From the NCBI GenBank assembly GCA_011634665.1, contig WAEK01000018.1:783501-847500 (forward strand): DNA of 64,000 nucleotides, read 5' to 3'. A program made the position numbers and the translations under genes. Below the pieces are notes generated by a model that was not told the origin of the DNA, searched no databases, and was given only the letters and a program-made list of their open reading frames with translations. Positions within the stretch are counted from its first letter, which is position 1; each line of letters starts with the position of its first letter. The DNA is from Mortierella sp. BCC40632 (Eukaryota > Mortierellomycota > Mortierellomycetes > Mortierellales > Mortierellaceae). Shown here piece by piece: positions 46,136 to 58,141 of this stretch.

Positions 46136-46257
46136 GAGCGCTGTATCATGCCAAGAATGGAGCACAGCTTGCAAGAGACTCCTTCCTTGCCAAGAGATCA
46201 TTCTATCACCCTATTGCAGCGGCTATGATTGCCAAGGACCTTGGACTTGATAAGTAG
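43952..46257 (+). CDS. LTA4H: leukotriene A4 hydrolase-type M1 aminopeptidase
   Basis: A zinc metallopeptidase; fungal members are aminopeptidases with some epoxide hydrolase activity. Start ATG 43952 gives MYDPSSQSNISEVKTSHIHL. Exon 1 ends at 44158; the following sequence happens to stay open but is an intron, since joining NALK to HSLAKRHEKFG at 44273 restores the family pattern. Exon 2 contains [20 protein letters not shown], the substrate motif PYGGMENPCLTFVT (about residue 256) and the zinc motif VAHEIAHSWMGNLV (about 287). The third zinc ligand is in the next exon (LNEGFTVFVERK). The C-terminal helical domain runs to the last exon (FYHPIAAAMIAKDLGLDK), after an intron with about 40 A just before its acceptor. 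No targeting signal; cytosolic. Confidence 0.95.
46098..46133. repeat. poly(A) tract in the last LTA4H intron
   Basis: A run of about 36 or more A immediately before the acceptor AATAG of the last LTA4H intron. It is unusual because the region before a 3' splice site is normally pyrimidine-rich. Confidence 0.95.
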
Positions 46258-46554
46258 ACTTGAAAAAAAAAAAGAAAAAAAAGAAAAAAAAAGGAAACCG
46301 GTAAACACAAATAAATTTTCTTGGTAGGACCTTGTATTATTGATTGAAAGCCTGCTCTTGAGGGACCAAAACTGTTGCAAGCGCCAGACAGAGAATATCT
46401 AGTGTCAATCAATGCGGTTCTCTCAATTCGTTTGTATGTAATTCATCACGTGCATTGCCACCAATTTAAGCTGGTGGCAAGTGGATTCAAGCCTGCTTTT
46501 TTTCCTTCCTCCATGATTCCATGAGCCGATTGAACCATCTTTACAGGAACCATC

Positions 46555-47908
46555 ATGAGGGGGGAAGGCACCGGTAATTCATAGTCAAGGAAATGAGCCA
46601 TCTCTTCCTCTTGTCATCATTTCTACCACAGCTGACACTAGCTACTCCTTTTTTTTCGGCATTCGACCATAGCAATCGCAGACATTCTGGCCGAGTTCTG
46701 TAAGCGGAGAGAGAGAGCAGTGCGACAAAGGTCTTTAAGCCAGGATAGAACATAGACACTCACGAACAAGAGCTCCGTTCTATTGCTCTTTATCTAGTGG
46801 AGGTCGCCATTCATATGATCCTCTTTATCCGCGGCATATACCCACCAGGTATCAAGCTTTTTTTTTTCCTACCACTTGCTCCGAACTTATAGAAACAAAA
46901 GTCTAGTGTACATGGATGAAGACTGAGCAAACAATCCCTTTTTCTTTTGACTCTGCCATGCCTTTGCATCGAGTAGAGGTCTTTGAATCTACGCAGAAGT
47001 ATCATTGCCCAATCAAAACAGCTCGACATCCAAAATTAATCGAATATATCCAAAAGATTGCCCAAACAATCCGGATTGAGCTCCAAAAGGTAAAATGGCT
47101 ACCCTTTTTCTTTTTTCGTTTCAATTACAGAGATTTTCATGGCGTTTCTAATGCTGATTTCACTTTACTCGGCCTTTCTCTCCTCTCTATCTATCTATCT
47201 CTTCCTCGTGCTCTACTAGGGTTCAGTTGAAAAGATTGCCATCGTAACTTTGAACAGCTCCGGTGAAGCTCAAGACCGGTTCGTGTTCGAAATGACCACT
47301 CTTCAGCCTTTTGCGACATTACCTAGCACTCAACCCAACTCTTTGCCGTCAACCACGGTCACAAAGGCAGCAACTAGCTCTAACATAATACCTATATCAA
47401 GCACCAGAGCAACTGATACAGAGAAGACGGAAGAAGATATTGAAGAATCGTCAAAAAGACCGGACAAGGGCAAGGGAAGGTCAATAGAAGAGCATTTGAA
47501 TTATCCCAAGGATCCATTTGAAGAAGAGGAAGATGAACCACTCCGACGAAAGGGCCGTTCTAACTTCACTGAGAACGTGCCGGCAGTAGAGTCATCGGCA
47601 TTGTCAAAGGATCAACAGGGGTTCTTTGCATCCTTGGGAGCTCAAAGACCGACTATTCATCGACCAAGCAAGAAAAGGAAACTTGATTTCGGGGCTTTGG
47701 TTACCATGACACCCGAGATTGAAACTCTGTTTCGAGCCATCCTTCTCAGGATTGGTACTTGTGATTCATATCTGACGCCTGTAGGCCAAGGTATATCTGC
47801 TTGATTTCTCCTCTTTATATCTATTTCTTTTCATTTACTTGCGAGTTTTCTTGGTTCCATGGTGTCACCTTTGTGTTTTAATTAACATGAAAGATCCATT
47901 CTCGACCC

Positions 47909-47943
<35 letters not shown>

Positions 47944-48447
47944 AAGGTTCGACCTTTACTGTTGTATTAGAGATGAATGAGAAGAGACCCAGTCCAGAAG
48001 CAAAGGTAAGAATTGAAAGAGTGGTTTTATTTATTTATTGACCAATCAATAGTCAGAGGCATCCGTAGAATCTCTAGCTTGGCTTACACAAAGTAATGAA
48101 ATCCTTGTGTGTATGTGTGTGACGGGTATTGGGGGGGGGGTATAGGACTTTCCGTGGTCACCGATCAGTGAACCAGTACCAAGTGAACAATCCAAGATAT
48201 CGGCCACTAGACAAAGGATACCTGGATCTGGATTACAGTCTACAGAAGTGAAAGAAGCTTCTCCCAAGACTTTGCGGACAATCATCCCTATCAAGAATGT
48301 CAACATTGCTGAGCTCCAGGTAGGAATTATGTGCTTGTCCCACTCGATTTCTTCTTCTTCTTCTTCTTCTTCTTCTTGGATGACACTCTGACCGTTTTTT
48401 CGAGAAATTAGTTGGGTCTGTTTATCGAAAAACTAGGAAAGAGCTGA
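46555..48447 (+). CDS. REV7: REV7/MAD2L2 HORMA-domain protein
   Basis: An accessory subunit of translesion polymerase zeta and adaptor for Rev1/Rev3. Eight exons: 46555-46573, 46673-46699, 46798-46848, 46977-47089, 47220-47790, 47947-48005, 48146-48319 and 48412-48447, giving 349 residues with consistent phases. The first three exons, only 19, 27 and 51 nt, encode the HORMA start (ADILAEFLEVAIHMILFIRG). Then come VFESTQKYHCPIKTARHPKL, GSVEKIAIVTLNSSGEAQDR, FVFEM, LFRAILLRIGTCDSYL, STFTVVLEMNEKRPSPEAK and DFPWSP, in the order of human MAD2L2. Odd: a Ser/Thr/Glu/Lys-rich insert of about 100 residues (47310-47690), with a basic KKRK cluster, splits the HORMA domain after FVFEM; human REV7 has 211 residues and lacks it. 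Mad2 is the alternative, but these segments fit REV7 better. Confidence 0.88.
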
Positions 48448-48895
48448 GACAAAGCACCAGTCTCTTTGCAGACGCTATAGTCGTAGCGAGTAGGAAAAAA
48501 ATAAATAAATAAATAAAAGTAATAAAGCAGAAGACCGAATAAACAAAAGTCAATTTACCTCCCAGTTCCCTCTCCTCTTTCTCCTCCCCTTCCTCTCCCC
48601 TTTTAACCTTTTGCTGAAAGGCTGGCAGTCAGGGCACATATTCCTCGAAATAAACTTTTCTATCTCCTTTCCTACCCTCCTTCCTTCCTTCCATTGCCAC
48701 AATTCTAAGGATAAATGTGGAGTACAGAAACCGCAGCTTTAATGTAGAAAGTGGAAAGTATCAAGCACAATGAATGAAGATTGTCTCGGAATTGACCAAC
48801 TTTCCCTAGAGCAAAAGACTTTTTTTGTGTGTGTGTTATCATGGATATCATCTGTCTTCGTCCACAACGTGAAGCAGATACGGATAGAGAATGGA
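48448..48895. terminator. convergent 3' flanks of REV7 and SKI2
   Basis: A 448-nt gap between convergent stops, with an AAATA/AATA-rich stretch near 48498-48545 that could serve polyadenylation, a CTCCTCCCC tract near 48570-48605, and CCTTCCTTCC near 48680. No gene. Confidence 0.45.
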
Positions 48896-51790
48896 TTAAT
48901 AGTACTATTGTTCAAAAGCAAAAAGTAGAAATATTCATGATTAATTTCCGAGAATTCACCACAATAGAGGCTCCATTAACTACTTAAAAAGACTTACCAA
49001 ACTGGCAGCAAAGACAATATCACGCTTGATAGCTTGGCTGGCCTGTTCCATCTTGGTGTACAATGCCGCGTCTCCAATCATACGGGCTGCGTTCCTGACT
49101 TCATTGCACGTCTCGTCTAGTCGATGAATCGTTCTTACAATTGCACCTTGATAGAAAAAAATAATGTCCCCGAGAAGAGAAAGGAATAAGGCGTGAGTGA
49201 AACAAGTCCATACCTACTTTTCTTTTCTTTTCAATTCTCTTTCTCTCTCTTTTTTTTTTTTTTTTTTTACCTTCTTGAACATCTGTCAGTTCAGTGATCT
49301 GCTTAAAGGTCATTCCGCGAGCCCACTCATAGACAGCCTCTGTCAATCCAAACCGGAGAGCACTCGTTCCAGGGGCAGTGGCGGTCTCAAGTCCATTCAA
49401 CTGCTGGACTTCAGCCATCCGGGTCTCAATCCCCAAGATCATGGCCTTGCCCTTTGACAACTGAGGGGTCAAGATCGGTTCAGAAGCATTCTTTTCCTGA
49501 CACACAAAGCAAGACAACAAGGCCACAATCTCTTCTGGTTCAAACTCGGAAAGCATATTGTCCAGAATCAATTCGGTCAAAATCAATTCATCCGCAGTGT
49601 TGATCTCACAGGCAACACGGCCCTTGAGTTGGACAGTCGAGTTTTCAGGATCGAGATAGTTGAGTTCCTTGAGGACTGCAACACGTTGATGGTAGTCTGG
49701 AAGGAGTTCCAGATTCTGGTCCGAAATGGTTCGTTGGAGTTCTTCCAACTTGAATTGCAGGTCTCGTTCTTGATGGACCATCGCATACTATTTTTTTTTT
49801 TTTTTTTTTTTTTTTATCGCGCCAAAGTTCAAGTCCATGGATTAGGAAGGAATGTGAGAATTTCAAGCAAAGGAGTGCCATGATAGTTAAAAAGCGAATA
49901 TCATGTCCATTTTCACACTCATTCACACCCCAACACACAACTTACATGAGCCTTCAGATCTGGACATTTGTTGCACTGATGCTCTAGGATCTTGTTAAAC
50001 AGGATCCTCCTTTGATCGAGGCTGGACCGGAACTCGAGATCCTTAATCTTGGACCAATTGAATTCAGTCACCCTTCCAGATTGCTGCTCCTCAACAAGCT
50101 CAGCATACCGGATCAGGTCATTCCTGGCCTTGGAAGAAGCAGTAGGGTCCTTGCGCATGATTGCTTCTGCATCCACCTGAATTGTAGTATCAGTAATCGT
50201 GATAATGTCATAATAAGCGACTGCTTCCACGACTTGGCTGCAATGCTGATGGTTTGGTGTCTTGAGAAGAGTCAATGGGATCGGAACATCCTTGTCAATG
50301 GCGGTAGAAGACGAACGCTCTTTTACCACAAAGGCGAACAGGAGCAAAGAAAATTAGACCGGGTTAGTCTTCATACTGAGTATCTAAATTCGAATGCAAA
50401 GAAGGAGGGGGGGGGGGAGGCATACCTTCTTTAGGCAGGATTTCGGTAAGAATGCAGCACCAGAACGACTTGGCTTGTTTTGGTTTCAACTCTGCATCAG
50501 CTACTGGCTTTAGAATGACTGCAAGTGTGTTTCTATGGAACTGTGATCCACAGTGAACAACCCATTACGTTAATAACTTTTGCTCCTTCGGCGACGATCC
50601 CTTTGAGTAAAAAGAAAAAGGAAGGAATATCAGGCATGAGCGACTTACGCTGCTGTTGAGAACCACAATGCGTCCGGTACCCATGGCTCTGATACCAAAG
50701 GATTGTCTCACGATTTTATCCATGAGAAGGTGGTTCAGGGTAATCATTTGGGTCGACTGGTTGTAGAAATCCTGGATATCCTTGTTACAGATAAAGCAGT
50801 CCAGCTTCTTGAGACTGTCCATCGACTTGGCACTCTATTCATCGAATTCAATTTTAGGGGATACAAAAGGTTAAAAAAAATGAGATCAGGAGAGACCGTA
50901 GATTTTTTTTTCTTTTCCAGCCAAAGTATTCGGCCTCACTCTTTCATTTTTTTTACCTCCGCAAAGAGTCTCTCTTTCTCGGGCATGGCCTTTTGAGCAG
51001 AGTTTTCTGAAAAACTACGCTTGATCATTTCCTCTACTCGGAGAGCCTCGACACGAAGGAGATTCAAGATCATGTTGTAGGTCAATCGGAACTGAGACTG
51101 GAGTTTTGTCGCTTTTCCAAGGATCATTTCCTGAAGCTCCAATGCCTATAGATGCAATAAGAATGGGTAGATTAGTACGAGAGATTTCATTCCAGAAAAA
51201 CAGTATAACCTTTTTTTTAAATATATATACCTCTGGAGGAGAGTCACCAGAAGTCGCAATAATGACTAATCCTGTAGAGTCAAGACCACGTCGTCCAGCA
51301 CGACCCGACATTTGTGTGTACTCGCCTATAGAAAAGGTAATATCATTAGTGCTATGAAAAGAAAAGAAAAATGGAGACAGAGAAAGCGATCCAACCGAAC
51401 ATCCATCTGTACCTGGAAGCAAGTTTCGGAAGCTTCGTCCATCATGCTTTCTGATACCAGAGAACACTACAGTTCGTGCGGGCATGTTAACTCCCTAAAC
51501 ATCACCCAAGCGAACCCAAAAGAGAAAATGAGAAAGAGACCAATAGTCAGAAAGTTGAGATCCCTTTTCAGTCGTGCGAGCTTAGTCACATCAATCTTGA
51601 CTCTGCAATTTCCTCAGGATCAGTGTGCTTACCATCGCAAAGGTCTCTGTAGCAAACAAAACTTTGACCAGACCACGAGCAAACAGAATCTCGACAATCT
51701 AATCGTTTGGAGGCGAATTAATAGCAATGCAGATTAGTAAGGTGCGGACAAAATGGTCATCTTATCAGACCTACAGATTGACGACAATCA

Positions 51791-51824
<34 letters not shown>

Positions 51825-54381
51825 ACCTCTTTGATAATGGGCAATAGTCCAGAGTGGTGTACAGCAATACCACGACTGAGAAGATCCCTCATTCTCTCAA
51901 TCTGTGGCAATTCTCGATCAGTTCCATGCAAGCGTACCAACGAACGCTCAAAGAATACATGGACTTCACTCTTTTGATTTGCAGTCATCAAATCAGTACT
52001 TGAGAGACCCGAAGCATTCTCCTCACACTTTTTGCGAGAAAAGGTAAAGACGACCACAGGAAGACATGACTTTTTGTTGAGATAGCCAACCAGATGCGTA
52101 AAGAGATTCCGGTCCTGCTTGTCATTTCGCCATCCTCCTCCGCCTCCTCCTGAACTTGCACCACCTCGACCTCCACGTCCATGAACAACAAATCCACCAC
52201 GGCCGCCGCGTTGAGAACCTGATGGTTTTGGATCTGCATCCTTCTTTGAAACTGCGTCCGCTGCAGCCTTGTAGCCAAGACTGAGCCAGGTTTGTTTGGC
52301 GTCAACAATCTTGTAAATCTCTCTGTTAGCAAAGAGATGGTGCTCCAGAGGGACAGGGCGTTTGGGTGTGCTGATAACATAGATATCCTTCTTTTTCGTC
52401 CGCCTAAGAGATTAGAAATAGATGTAATAGAGAATTGATTATTCACTCAGGCCCATATTACGATCTTTTTTTTCAAAGAATGCTCTCGTATCAGAAAGTG
52501 CGATCCTGGACTTTAAACTTACCCAACCCAATCTGCAAACTCTTTGGTATTTGGGACGGTGGCCGACAATAGGATTAGAGTGACATGAGCAGGAAGCATG
52601 ATGATAACCTCCTCCCACACGACACCACGCTCCATATCGTTCACATAATGAACCTCGTCAAAGATCACAAACTCGACATCTCGAATCAAATCGGCACCTC
52701 GATAGAGCATACTCCTCAAAATTTCTGTCGTCATGATCAGACAAGAGGCTTCCGGATTAATTTGGACATCACCTGTCAGGATTCCCACATCTTCAAACGT
52801 ATTCTTAAAGTCTCGGAACTTTTGATTCGAGAGCGCCTTGATCGGTGATGTGTAGATGGCCTTTGTCATGTGCTTGGAAGCCAACGCGATCGCATACTCG
52901 GCAACCACAGTCTTGCCTGCACTTGTGTGCGCTGCCACAAAGACACATTCGCCCTTCTCCAGATGGTAAACAGCCCGTTTTTGGAAGGTATCGAGCTCAA
53001 AGGGAAAGCTGTGAGCCATCTCTGGAACGAGTGAATGAAAGTCTTCAAAAGGTGCATTCACATCCACAACATGAGCCCATTCTCGGCCTTTAGCCTGGGC
53101 AGCAAGTGGTCGCTTTGCGGACGTAATCTGAAGAGTGCTTGCTGCGGGGATGGCGCTGTCAAGAATGGCATCCACTTCGTCTCGCGTCTCGGCCTCATCG
53201 TTTGTTTCTGTAGGAGCCGTGGTAGTAGACTGGCCATCTGATACATTTTCTCCTGTGACGGCCTCTGGGCGTGACACTGGGTCCAGAAGAGCCTCAAATT
53301 CTGCTTGATCATCCAAATCCTGACCCACTAGAATATCGGCAATATTGAACAAGGATCCTGCTCCAGCGCCCTTGGCCTCGGAAACATCTAATCCGTCAGC
53401 CTGAGTTTGGTCCACATCTTCTGTCTGATCTTGATCCGAGAACAATCCGCGAGTCAATCCTGGTGGGATCGTCAAGAGTCCCTCCGACTCTAGTGAAAGG
53501 TCCTGCACAATATCCTTTGCAATGTCAATATCGTCCATTCCCAAGGCATCTTTTTCTATTTCGAGGATCGAGGCTCCCTTGATTTCTTCAGAATCCAGTC
53601 CACCAGGGGTGAAGGGAAAGTATCCAGCTTTTCCACGAACAAAGTCGGCTCTTTTGGCTGGGGCTCGAGCAAAACTGGTCGAATTTTTGGCTGTCATGAC
53701 AGAGGTTGAGGCAACTGAACCAACAACATGGGTTGTTCGAAGATTTCGTTCATAGTAGTTGCAAAAGCCGTCCTGACCATCACTGACGCGTTGACCATAG
53801 ACATTATGAGGTTTCAGGGCAATGGTGGATTCGGGGACAGAGGGGTCCAAAGAGAACAAGGTCGAGAATTCGGGCGTGCGGTCATCAAGGAGTTCCTGAG
53901 ATTTGTTAAGCCATTGAGCAGAAAAGGTTGTGGGTGGGAAGAGATGTTCGCGTTCAATGTCCTGCTTGATTTGGTCATATGTCTTTGGTCCCACGATCGA
54001 GTTTGGAAGCTATGGGTTACCAAGAGCGTAAAAGAAAAAAGAATAGAAGACGTTAGTTCCTTCAGCTCCTTCATGAAGGGAGGTTTTTTTTTATTTTATT
54101 TTTTAACTCTCACAAGCTCTCTTTCTCTCTCTTTCTTACCTCAAACTTGTCTGGTAGGGTGGCAGGGTCAATACCAGGAAAGGCGGCGGACTTGATACGC
54201 GCCAGTAGGTCGAGTGTATCTAGAACATGAGTGCAAACCACGAGTAATGAGATTAGTTTTTGTACGATTCTCCAAATCAGGAAATTGATGCCCTTTTGGA
54301 GAGGACATTTATCACAAGGTGAACATGGCGATGGTATCTAATCCCGAGATTCAGACTGTTTCCTGTACCCTGCGATGGCAT
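48896..54381 (-). CDS. SKI2: SKI2, superkiller-complex RNA helicase
   Basis: The DExH RNA helicase of the Ski complex, feeding cytoplasmic RNA 3'-5' to the exosome. N-terminal region: [20 protein letters not shown] and the family block [15 protein letters not shown]. Helicase core: [21 protein letters not shown] motif [18 protein letters not shown], Walker [56 protein letters not shown] and LLSATVPN. Later exons: [15 protein letters not shown] and [17 protein letters not shown]. The C-terminal DSHCT region ([38 protein letters not shown]) ends, after a final intron, as FAASLYY with TAA at 48896-48898. The start is less sure: [13 protein letters not shown] at 54381 precedes the exon [19 protein letters not shown]. 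About ten introns, several with long A/T runs. Ski2 rather than Mtr4, because of the FPFTPGG block and the insertion between helicase motifs. Confidence 0.94.
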
Positions 54382-54654
54382 TTTGACTTTGGCTTGAAAG
54401 GATGGTGATCTTCTCAGGCGGCGCGACTCATGCCCTTTTTCTTTTTTGGAGACTTTCCTTGAAACCCTTAACAGGGTCAGTCAAGACTCAAGAGCAAAGC
54501 AATGCTACTCCGAATAAACTATCAACTCAGCGTCTATCTTTGCCCTTCTTTCCATCCTCGTTAATCCACACTTCCTCCTACACCTCCTCCTCCTCCTCCT
54601 ATCCTTATTCTTGTCTCCAGCAACCTCCACTCTGGGTACTACCTATATGATACT
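54382..54654. promoter_or_regulatory. divergent promoter between SKI2 and the Kre9/Knh-like gene
   Basis: 273 nt between start codons. The half next to the plus-strand gene is pyrimidine-rich (CTCCTCCTCCTCCTCCTATC near 54583). Confidence 0.4.
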
Positions 54655-55544
54655 ATGAGACTGATATATTTTATCATTGCTGTCAGCCTTGCTGTTGTCT
54701 CATATGCCCAAATCCCTGCTCCCTTCTCAATCAGGTATCTCACACGTCCTGCTTTCCTACCGATACCTCCCTTCATCTCCAACAGCAAGCTGATCCCCAT
54801 CCTTTCTTTTTTCATTTTCATAGAGCCCCATCTTCTGGGACTATCTGGACTGCTGGCCAACAACAACCCATTTACTGGTTTAATAGCTGTAACCTCAGAC
54901 CATTCACCTATTCTACGAGTGTTGTTCTTCTGAAAGCTTCCCCTCTCGGTCACCAAAATGTTTCACTTTTGGGGGATTTGGACTGTTCTATTTCTTCCAA
55001 CTATGCTTACGTTTATCTTCCCAGTACCATACCTCCCGGAACCAACTATCTCATTGAGCTAGCAACAGATCCGTCCACTTACTCTACGCCTTTCGAGATC
55101 AGGAATACTCTATTCCCCGCTACGTCTACTCCATCTGCTAAAACGTCACCCATTGTACCGACTGAGACACCTACAAGAGCTACCGGCTCAGGTCCTTCTG
55201 CAGGACTAATTGGAGGCGTTGTTGGAGGGGTGGTAGCTGTGATAGCTATTGTTGCAGCATTCTTCATCGGGAGGAGGAGAGGGAGGGTCGACGGTAAGAA
55301 ATTAAGAACAGGATCGGAAGAAGAAGGCAGCGGAACCATCCCGACTCAAGATACCCTCCAGTTGGAAGTCAAGTCATCGGATTACACAGAAGTAGGGGAA
55401 TGGCCAGATTCTTCTCCGTCGTCAAATTCTCCTCAGCCCTCGGGTCCTCAACATATTTATCACTCGCATCAAACAACAGAACCGACCTCTAGTAATAATC
55501 AGGCTGCACATCGATTATCGAATCCACAGGCCCCGCCTCAGTAA
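54655..55544 (+). CDS. Kre9/Knh1-like Ser/Thr-rich cell-surface membrane protein
   Basis: Signal peptide MRLIYFIIAVSLAVVSYAQ, then an intron from 54735 to 54823. Splicing AG to A restores the Kre9/Knh fold start (IRAPSSGTIWTAGQQQPIYW), followed by VVLLKASPLGHQNVSLLG and YVYLPSTIPPGTNYLIELAT. Without the splice the frame stops at 54933. After this domain comes a Thr/Ser/Pro stalk (ATSTPSAKTSPIVPTETPTR), a glycine-rich transmembrane helix (GLIGGVVGGVVAVIAIVAAF), a basic stop-transfer (GRRRGRVDGKK) and an acidic, Ser-rich cytoplasmic tail ending APPQ. Family members act in beta-1,6-glucan assembly or are surface proteins of unknown role. The type-I membrane anchor instead of GPI suggests a wall-facing sensor or receptor-like protein; that is inference. 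Confidence 0.85.
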
Positions 55545-55676
55545 TAAGCATTCCCAAGACTCAGTACCATTCCACAAAATCCCATTCGTAGTATGCCTAT
55601 TGTCGCTTGATCTCTCATTCACTCTTGTCAATAAAAACTAGTCAGTCTCTGGTGAACTCGATGGAAATGCCACGCA

Positions 55677-55680
<4 letters not shown>

Positions 55681-55708
<28 letters not shown>
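55681..55708. repeat. poly(T) tract
   Basis: A run of about 28 T between the Kre9/Knh-like gene and the unassigned minus-strand frame. It is one of roughly thirty such tracts in the window. Confidence 0.95.
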
Positions 55709-55723
55709 CGCCTGTTTACATGT

Positions 55724-56501
55724 TCATGCAGCACCTTGCCACATTGGCAGTGCTTTTTCCGTGGTCATCAATTTTAGGTTTTTGGCCCATCCTTCATCAA
55801 GGAGAGTAAAAGTATGGCGAGGTACTTCATGGAATGAGAGGGCGCAAGATGCAAGAAGGTTATTTTTCCAGCGTGTGTCACGAAGGAGTTGGCAAAGGCG
55901 AGGGCTGTACTGAGTAACCAGTCCTATTTGGAGGGCGGAGGGGTATCGATCGAACAACTTTGCCCACCTACTCAGACCATCCTGCCACGTTGAGGAGGAG
56001 GTAGGGAGGTCATTTCTATGATCTCCAATCACCACAGATGGAAACTGACAAAGCGATCCGCCCAACAATCTTAGGGAGCCGAATCCTGAGCAATGATACT
56101 TATCATCACACTTCAGCATCTTGAATATCTTTTTTTTCGAGACCAGGTGGCCACTCCATGCCTCTTCCATGTTTACCTCCTGTGTTTTCATTTTCCAACT
56201 CAAATAAACAACCGAGCCGAAGAGGGCAAAGAGAAGATTGGTTTAGAATGTGGTTTTGGAGTCGAGAGTTCGTCAAGTTTGCCTCCGAAGATGATACCAG
56301 GTATTCCACGTCTTTTTTGTTCTTTTAGTGGTCGATTTTTAAGTCAAACGAAACTGTCTGGGTTCAATCGAGAGTACGGACAGAGTGTTATTTTCAGTCG
56401 TCCTTGGATCGTTCCTTGAACACCTGTTGACCTTTTAACCATCATCCTCATTGTCGTCCGTAAAATCAGACAACGAATCGCTACAAGTGTTCCTATAGAA
56501 G

Positions 56502-56533
<32 letters not shown>

Positions 56534-57520
56534 ATATAGCTCTTATTAATGCTCAGTCCACACAATTCCAGGCTGAGTATCGTAGTAACATTTATACGGA
56601 CGGATTGTTCTGTTACTGCTTCTTGCAGATTTCCGATGTAGAAAATGAGGACTTGAACTCAAAGATTGCAGTATCCATTGGTTGTCAACCTAGATCCAGA
56701 TACCTACTTCTACCTTTCCCCCCTCCCCCCGCATGATGCGGATGTGGTAAAGTCAAATGTATCCTTCATTCGTTGGCGCGTAATGTTTTCGATTTCAAGC
56801 TCTTCCCTACGATAAAAAGGACACGAAAAAGTTGGATTCAATACTTTTACATATAAGATAGTGCAACTGTTACAAAGTCCAAGTACTTTCAGGGTCACTC
56901 CGATGTCCCGATTCAGAGAGGAGCAACGGCTGTTGAGAATTCGAGTAAAGCCTCTTGGGTCTAAGAGGTCTGTTGGAATCAAAGATGGGATCCGCCTATT
57001 TATTTCATCTATTGTGCATGTGATGGTATTCTAGGTTCAGTGCTCCACTAGAGAAGCGTCATATCTTCCTGTTACGTGGCTGGGTCCTGGCTCCAGCCTT
57101 GGCGTATCTTTCTACAACGACCATGCGGAGACATATGCTTGCTCAGAGGCCAGCATCTCGAACATACCGAGTTCGATCCAAAGGCTCATTATATGTAATA
57201 TGGCGGTCTCCTTGGGGACTATTGCGGTGCTAAACTCCAATTTCTTTTGGATCTCATTCAAGGAGACTGTTTGCTCCCATGATATCCAGAAAGGCTGGAG
57301 ACGAGTTCTAGGATTCCATATATCCTTACTGAGTGAGGTTGCTGTAGACGCCGTTGTTACTTTTCTAAGAGTCGAGAATGTCTGCATTCGCCCAGGTGTC
57401 ATTGCAATAGTGTAAAAAAAAAAAAAAAAAAAAAAAACTTCGACACAGAGTCCCGACCACTCTGCGCAGGTGTTTGCCAGTCGTCCATGCAGAGAACAAT
57501 AATGTCGCAACTACCTCCCC
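55724..57520 (-). CDS. unassigned minus-strand coding traces, possibly one multi-exon gene
   Basis: I do not recognise this. The best part is the 3' frame 56110-55724, with regular protein-like composition (GLSRWAKLFDRYPSALQIGL ... LLDEGWAKNLKLMTTEKALP), ending QGAA at the TGA at 55724. Upstream frames at 56982-56710 (LTDVG-like segments such as DIGVTLKVLGLCNSCTILYV) and 57410-57112 (FSTLRKVTTASTATSLSKDI) may be further exons or unrelated remnants. Long A/T runs at 56508-56533 and 57414-57437 separate them. The nearby Harbinger element raises the chance that this is decayed sequence. Boundaries are approximate. Confidence 0.3.
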
Positions 57521-58141
57521 AGACGGCGAGAACCAGGATGGGCCTTAACCACAAGCTAAACATAAGGGAGGCAAACCTCTTTGCGACACTATGCTTTGCT
57601 TCTCCACTTACAAACTAATGCCCATGAGCTGGCAATAGGACGTCATGGCAGCTCAGCTAACATTTGTCATATGGCCCCATTGGCAGCCACCGGTCCACCT
57701 CCCAAGCTAGCGTGGATAGGACGAGCCTTTACCAGACGCTAGACGCAAGGGGGCAGGTCGCATTGACAGGACGTTTTTGTATGCGCCTGAAGCTGAATAG
57801 GGTCCATTACCTTCTATGTAAAGAAACAGAAGACAAACGCGACAGAAAGGAAAGAGAAAGAAAGAGCATTTGATAGTGATCGAAGAGTAAAGAGGTGAAA
57901 ACGTGACTATTTTGTGTCAAGCAAGAATTGGTGGCGACAGTGTTCAAGAGGAGCTCATGCACGCTGAATTTCAGGGACAACATGAACTTTACATGGTCCT
58001 CATTGCATCACAAGAAGTCTGGAGGCGCCGAGTTACTCTCTTGTGACGCATGATGGCTGACAACAATCCAGTTCTTGATATCCAAGGAGACAATGACTCA
58101 CCCGAGAACAATCGAGCAAGGCATTGAGCCCCAAGACAACT

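Noticed and set aside
56640..56680. tRNA-like T-arm on the minus strand (GAGTTCAAGTCCTC)
   Set aside because: No A-box/D-arm, anticodon stem or acceptor stem could be drawn around it; the T-stem itself does not pair over 5 bp.
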